From contig CAJPSE010000011.1 of the NCBI GenBank assembly GCA_905373185.1, positions 1-16,553 on the forward strand: a DNA stretch of 16,553 bases, given 5' to 3'. The DNA comes from an uncultured Fretibacterium sp. Lineage in GTDB: Bacteria; Synergistota; Synergistia; Synergistales; Aminobacteriaceae. Below the pieces are notes generated by a model. That model was not told the DNA's origin and did no database searches. It worked only from the letters and a program-made list of their open reading frames with translations. The translations under genes and the position numbers were made by a program. This document shows, in pieces, positions 13,636 through 16,553 of this stretch; positions within the stretch are counted from its first letter, which is position 1; the number at the start of each line of letters is the position of its first letter.

Positions 13636-14244
13636 TCAAAAGCCAGGGGCGATATCCCAGTTCCTGCCCGCCCATCGGACGACGACCTTATCGGCTAAAA
13701 TTCGAACGATCCGCCCCTTCTTTCCCATAAAGGTATCGCCCTGGCGGACGATCATTCCCGACCCCAGTCCCGCTATATCCATGACAGCCTTACGTTCCTT
13801 GCCCAAGATCATGATAGCCCGGATCACAATGTCTGGCGGGGGTTCGACGACAACATCGATCTGCGGTAAAACGGTCCCCTCAGTACCTGGGGCCTCCACC
13901 CACCTTGTCGGATCGTCGAAGATGTTCTTCCCCAGATCCTTCATGGATCGCGCCCAGACAAAACTACTCGAGCGCAGCGCCGAGGCGGATCGAACCTGTT
14001 CAATCATGGCGTCCAGACGACTCTTATCGGACTCCACGTTCTGAGGCGTCGTGGAGGGAACGAAAGTTTTCTCCTGCCCCAGCAGCTGCATCTCATAGTA
14101 ACGATACCCCGCTCCAAGTGTGCCCAACAGGAACAAAAGGAAAAACAACAGTCTGACGCCCGCGGCCGATCCCTCGTTGTCGACCCCCGTGAGCTTGTTC
14201 CATGCGGCACCCCAAGCCTCCCGCCATCCCATCTGGTTCGCCAT
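13636..14244 (-). CDS. PilP/GspC-like inner-membrane protein linking the PilNO platform to the secretin
   Basis: In pilus and type II systems PilP or GspC connects the inner-membrane complex with the secretin through a small beta-barrel homology-region domain. The ATG at 14244 has AGGAGGG 7 nt upstream, overlapping the pilO stop. The 202-residue protein has a cytoplasmic N-terminus of about 30 residues, one membrane helix at about 31-48 (RLLFFLLFLLGTLGAG), a variable periplasmic linker with a proline-rich part (VVVEPPPDIV), and a beta-strand domain at about 140-202 (MDIAGLGSGMIVRQGDTFMG, RIVRILADKVVVRW). There is no lipobox cysteine, so it is not a PilP lipoprotein as in Proteobacteria. Its architecture is closer to GspC without the PDZ domain. 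Assignment rests mainly on gene order and fold pattern. Confidence 0.75.
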   Translation of the reverse strand: MANQMGWREAWGAAWNKLTGVDNEGSAAGVRLLFFLLFLLGTLGAGYRYYEMQLLGQEKTFVPSTTPQNVESDKSRLDAMIEQVRSASALRSSSFVWARSMKDLGKNIFDDPTRWVEAPGTEGTVLPQIDVVVEPPPDIVIRAIMILGKERKAVMDIAGLGSGMIVRQGDTFMGKKGRIVRILADKVVVRWAGRNWDIAPGF

Positions 14245-14256
14245 AGTCCCACCCTC

Positions 14257-14790
14257 CTAAGGTTTGGGAGCGACGATGGCCTCCACCGTCACATCTGCCT
14301 GAACCCAGCCCCGGAGGGCCTCCGAGGAGGCCCCTACGGCCTTATCAGCTCCCAGGGTAAGGGTGGATACCCTCACCGTCGTCGGGAGGTTGCGCCATGC
14401 CGCCAAGACCTGCATCAAGGCATAATACTCCCCCCGCACCGTCATCGCGATGGCACTGACGCCCCCTGCGTTCACACCCTGCTGGCGGGTGGACATTATC
14501 TCCACCGCGTTGTTCTGCACGACCTGCTGGACGTCGGAGTAGAATGCCATCTCGTTCGGGGCCACATTGACGCTGTAGTTCTCGAGCTCCTTGAACGCAT
14601 TGGTAAAGACGGACTTCTGAGCGATCAGCGCCTGTGTGGCACTCTCCAGGTCAACCCGCTGCTGCTCCAGCTCATCGGCTCGGGCATGAAGTTCGTTCAG
14701 GCGCTCCCCCAGGTAATAGATGGCACCGCCAAGGGCTGCACAAAGGAGGAAAAAGAACAGCCCCAACACCGCAACCTTGTTGTCCTTCAT
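14257..14790 (-). CDS. pilO: PilO-like pilus assembly protein
   Basis: PilO pairs with PilN in the inner membrane and supports pilus assembly. The 177-residue protein starts at an ATG that overlaps the pilN stop (ATGA) with GGAGG 6 nt upstream. One membrane helix at about 7-27 (VAVLGLFFFLLCAALGGAIYY) is followed by a coiled coil at about 28-75. A ferredoxin-like periplasmic domain then contains GGVSAIAMTVRGEYYALMQV and LAAWRNLPTTVRVSTLTLG, a pattern typical of PilO. A short PKP end closes the protein. Confidence 0.85.
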   Translation of the reverse strand: MKDNKVAVLGLFFFLLCAALGGAIYYLGERLNELHARADELEQQRVDLESATQALIAQKSVFTNAFKELENYSVNVAPNEMAFYSDVQQVVQNNAVEIMSTRQQGVNAGGVSAIAMTVRGEYYALMQVLAAWRNLPTTVRVSTLTLGADKAVGASSEALRGWVQADVTVEAIVAPKP

Positions 14791-15392
14791 TGACGTCCTC
14801 CCTCGGGGACCCCCTGACCGAAGGGACGGGCGACCAAGGTAAGGGTAAAGGACACCCGTCCCGTCTTCTCGTCCTTCTTCGTGGAGGGCATGGTGACCGT
14901 ACTGAAGAGCCCGCTGCCGCTCAGCCCATCCGTCAAGGCGATGATCTGCTCCTCCGTCGCCGCCGAGGCATCGACCGCCACGGTATAGAAGACCGTTTTA
15001 TTCTCCCCCACGCTCGGGGTGAATCGCACGGAGTTCGCCCCCACCCCCCGCTCCATGTGCGCCTCCAAGGCGTTCAGCACCTCCAGGGTCGGGGGCTCGC
15101 TCTGCATGATCTCAAGGGTCTTCCTGAACTGCTCTTCCTGCTCCTTCAAGCGAGCGATTTCGGCGATCAGAGCCTTTTGGCTGGTCTCGAGGTCGGCGAT
15201 CTCCCCCTCCGCTATCTCTATTTGCGACTGCAGATCCTGAGTTTCAAGGAAGGCCATCACGACATAATAGCCACTGCTTGTAAAGAAGGCCAACAACAGC
15301 ACAACGGCCAGAAGCCGAACGAAGTTGAAAGAATGGCGCTTGCGCTCCCGCTCCAGGTACTCCGCGGGCCGGAGGTCGAATTGAGCCTTCAT
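14787..15392 (-). CDS. pilN: PilN-like pilus assembly protein
   Basis: PilN is a bitopic inner-membrane protein. Its short cytoplasmic N-terminus is docked by PilM, and its periplasmic part pairs with PilO. The ATG at 15392 overlaps the pilM stop codon (ATGA), with GAGG 8 nt upstream. In 201 residues one sees the conserved N-terminal FDLRPAEYLERERKR, matching the PilN peptide that binds PilM; a membrane helix at about 24-48; a long coiled coil at about 50-95; and a ferredoxin-like domain with SVRFTPSVGENKTVFYTVAV. The four-base overlaps on both sides indicate tightly coupled translation with pilM and pilO, as expected for subunits of one complex. Confidence 0.88.
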   Translation of the reverse strand: MKAQFDLRPAEYLERERKRHSFNFVRLLAVVLLLAFFTSSGYYVVMAFLETQDLQSQIEIAEGEIADLETSQKALIAEIARLKEQEEQFRKTLEIMQSEPPTLEVLNALEAHMERGVGANSVRFTPSVGENKTVFYTVAVDASAATEEQIIALTDGLSGSGLFSTVTMPSTKKDEKTGRVSFTLTLVARPFGQGVPEGGRQ

Positions 15393-16330
15393 AGCAGATT
15401 CCTCAGAGCGAGCCCAAAGGCCGAATCATACCCCGGGATGCTGCCCAGGGGCGACGTCGTCCCCCAGGTAGACCAGACGTCGGAGATGGAAACATTGACG
15501 GACACCCCGGCCTCCAAAAAGGACTTCAGCTTCGGGTTGTTCCCGATGCTGCCCCCCAGGATCAGATTGTGGATCTCGATTCCCCGGTACTGGTTTCCGG
15601 CGAAGATCATCGTGTTCTGGACGTCCTTGAGGATGGGCATCAAATCCGCCTCGGAGCTTCGACGTTCGGGATGCACCAAGTCTATCAGCGTGGATCGATA
15701 GAGGATGCCGTTATCCCGGTACCCCAGGACGATATGCGTCACCTCCGGCTCGACACCGACGACAAAATAGGCGTCGTCTCGAGCACGAGGTCCAATGGAG
15801 GCCCGAAAGAACGCCACATTCATGGGCTCGACGGCCGCAATCGGAACACCGGCGCGCTCGGCCGTTCTCAAAAGATCTCGCATATAGTCCAGCTTGCACG
15901 TGGCCACCAGGACCGTCGATTTGGACGAGGCATCCCGGGATGGGACCTCCACTTCGGCGATATCGGCAGCCGACTCGGCCCAGGGATAGGGAAAATATTT
16001 CTCGAATTCAAGGGACAGGGCATCGCGAATATCCCCCAAGGGCATCTTGGGATATTCGACCAAACGCAGGGTCACATCTCTTGAAGGGACCCCCAAAATT
16101 ATAGGATACGTAAACTTACCCACCTGGGATTTGAGGTCCTCAAAGGCCCTCTCCATCATCCCCACCTTCTGCAGCGATTCCTTGACGACGCCCCCTGCAG
16201 GTACAGGGACAACCTCCTGCCTCGCTACACGCAGTCCCGCTCCATTGCGTTCCAGTTCAAGGTACCGTAAGGAGTCCTCGTGCAGGGCCAGCCCTGCGAA
16301 TCCTCCCCGAGCCTTTTTCCCCGAAAGCAA
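15389..16330 (-). CDS. pilM: PilM-like actin-fold pilus assembly ATPase
   Basis: PilM is a cytoplasmic actin/FtsA-like protein that binds nucleotide and the PilN N-terminus. The TTG at 16330 is preferred: GGGAGGAGG (16338-16346) is 7 nt upstream, and an extended -10 promoter lies within the longer frame, which would otherwise run to 16477. The 313-residue product begins MLSGKKARGGFAGLALHEDS, the actin-fold phosphate-1 region. IILGVPSRDVTLRLVEYPKM, a pattern typical of the PilM family, and DALSLEFEKYFPYP follow, then a long central region and the late-protein ILGGSIGNNPKLKSFLE segment. A GTG at 16348 is an alternative start. It is the first gene of the pil operon and ends with ATGA overlapping pilN. 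Confidence 0.87.
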   Translation of the reverse strand: MLSGKKARGGFAGLALHEDSLRYLELERNGAGLRVARQEVVPVPAGGVVKESLQKVGMMERAFEDLKSQVGKFTYPIILGVPSRDVTLRLVEYPKMPLGDIRDALSLEFEKYFPYPWAESAADIAEVEVPSRDASSKSTVLVATCKLDYMRDLLRTAERAGVPIAAVEPMNVAFFRASIGPRARDDAYFVVGVEPEVTHIVLGYRDNGILYRSTLIDLVHPERRSSEADLMPILKDVQNTMIFAGNQYRGIEIHNLILGGSIGNNPKLKSFLEAGVSVNVSISDVWSTWGTTSPLGSIPGYDSAFGLALRNLL

Positions 16331-16337
16331 TATACCG

Positions 16338-16346
16338 CCTCCTCCC
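16338..16346 (-). promoter_or_regulatory. Ribosome binding site deciding the pilM TTG start
   Basis: GGGAGGAGG on the coding strand, 7 nt before the TTG at 16330; the strongest such site in the region. Confidence 0.7.
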
Positions 16347-16391
16347 ACAGTAAGGGCTCCAACCCTCTCCAAATTTAATCCATTACTCTTT

Positions 16392-16400
16392 ATTATAGCA
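16392..16400 (-). promoter_or_regulatory. Extended -10 promoter of the pil operon
   Basis: The minus strand reads TGCTATAAT: a perfect -10 hexamer (16392-16397) with the TGn extension (16398-16400). No good -35 is seen, which extended -10 promoters tolerate. Transcription would start near 16385, giving a 5' leader of about 55 nt before the TTG of pilM. Confidence 0.65.
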
Positions 16401-16464
16401 ATCACTTTTCCATCCGAGAAGAAAATTCGCTGCGGAGTGGAAAAAATATCAAAATCAGAAAGAG

Positions 16465-16553
16465 TCACAAAGGCCAACAGACAATCACGATATAATTTCT
16501 GTCTCCTGTGGAAATATCATCTTCCGCCCATCCCCTTCCCGCCATAAAAAGTG
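16465..16553 (-). other. Possible 3' end of an upstream gene entering from the right edge
   Basis: A minus-strand frame is open from the window end to a TGA at 16465-16467 and would encode a tail ending NYIVIVCWPL. It is too short to judge and matches nothing I recognise. The remaining bases 16331-16464 hold only the pilM leader and promoter. Confidence 0.2.

Noticed and set aside
16331..16477. N-terminal extension of PilM beginning at a TTG at 16477
   Set aside because: It contains the extended -10 promoter, is AT-rich, has no ribosome binding site, and does not fit the actin-fold N-terminus.
16491..16496. TATAAT on the plus strand near the right edge as a divergent promoter
   Set aside because: No -35 or TGn extension accompanies it, and no plus-strand gene can be seen in the remaining bases.

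Overview
The window looks like a chromosomal piece of a GC-rich, diderm anaerobe, most probably of the phylum Synergistota (a Fretibacterium- or Synergistes-like organism). This placement is inferred from gene content. A Firmicutes-like housekeeping operon (efp, a CD1247-type zinc-ribbon protein, an Asp23/Gls24 protein, nusB, xseA) sits beside a PilMNO-PilP-secretin operon that only makes sense with an outer membrane. No rRNA, tRNA, CRISPR array or intact insertion sequence was seen.

Layout: (1) 1-891 (+) is the 3' part of a BaiN/HI0933-like flavoprotein. It is followed 23 nt later by a large exported ankyrin-repeat protein (915-3833), built of three concatenated modules and containing a recent 102-bp tandem expansion. 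A bidirectional terminator at 3853-3893 separates it from everything to the right, which is all on the minus strand. (2) The housekeeping/salvage cluster reads right to left from a promoter near 11736-11762: efp, zinc-ribbon protein, asp23, a membrane protein, nusB, xseA, mtnA, then ahcY and mtaD. From nusB to mtnA the genes overlap. mtnA and ahcY are separated by a double hairpin, and ahcY and mtaD by a 124-bp palindromic element. (3) A second minus-strand operon, pilM-pilN-pilO-pilP-like-pilQ, runs from an extended -10 promoter at 16392-16400 to a strong terminator at 11777-11821.

The genes make two functional groups. mtnA, ahcY and mtaD handle the by-products of S-adenosylmethionine use. 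AhcY hydrolyses S-adenosylhomocysteine, MtaD can deaminate methylthioadenosine or S-adenosylhomocysteine, and MtnA isomerises methylthioribose-1-phosphate. The pil genes encode the cytoplasmic/inner-membrane assembly platform and the outer-membrane secretin of a type IV pilus or related type II-like machine. The ATPases, the platform protein PilC and the pilins are not in the window.

Several starts were moved from the longest open frame to internal TTG, GTG or ATG codons, because a strong AGGAGG-like site lies 6-8 nt upstream. TTG starts are inferred for ahcY, mtnA, nusB and pilM. The points most worth a second look are: the frame-setting 13-bp tandem duplication between nusB and xseA; the palindromic element at 5323-5446; the modular ankyrin protein; the arginine at the tip of the EF-P loop; and the unrecognised membrane protein between asp23 and nusB.
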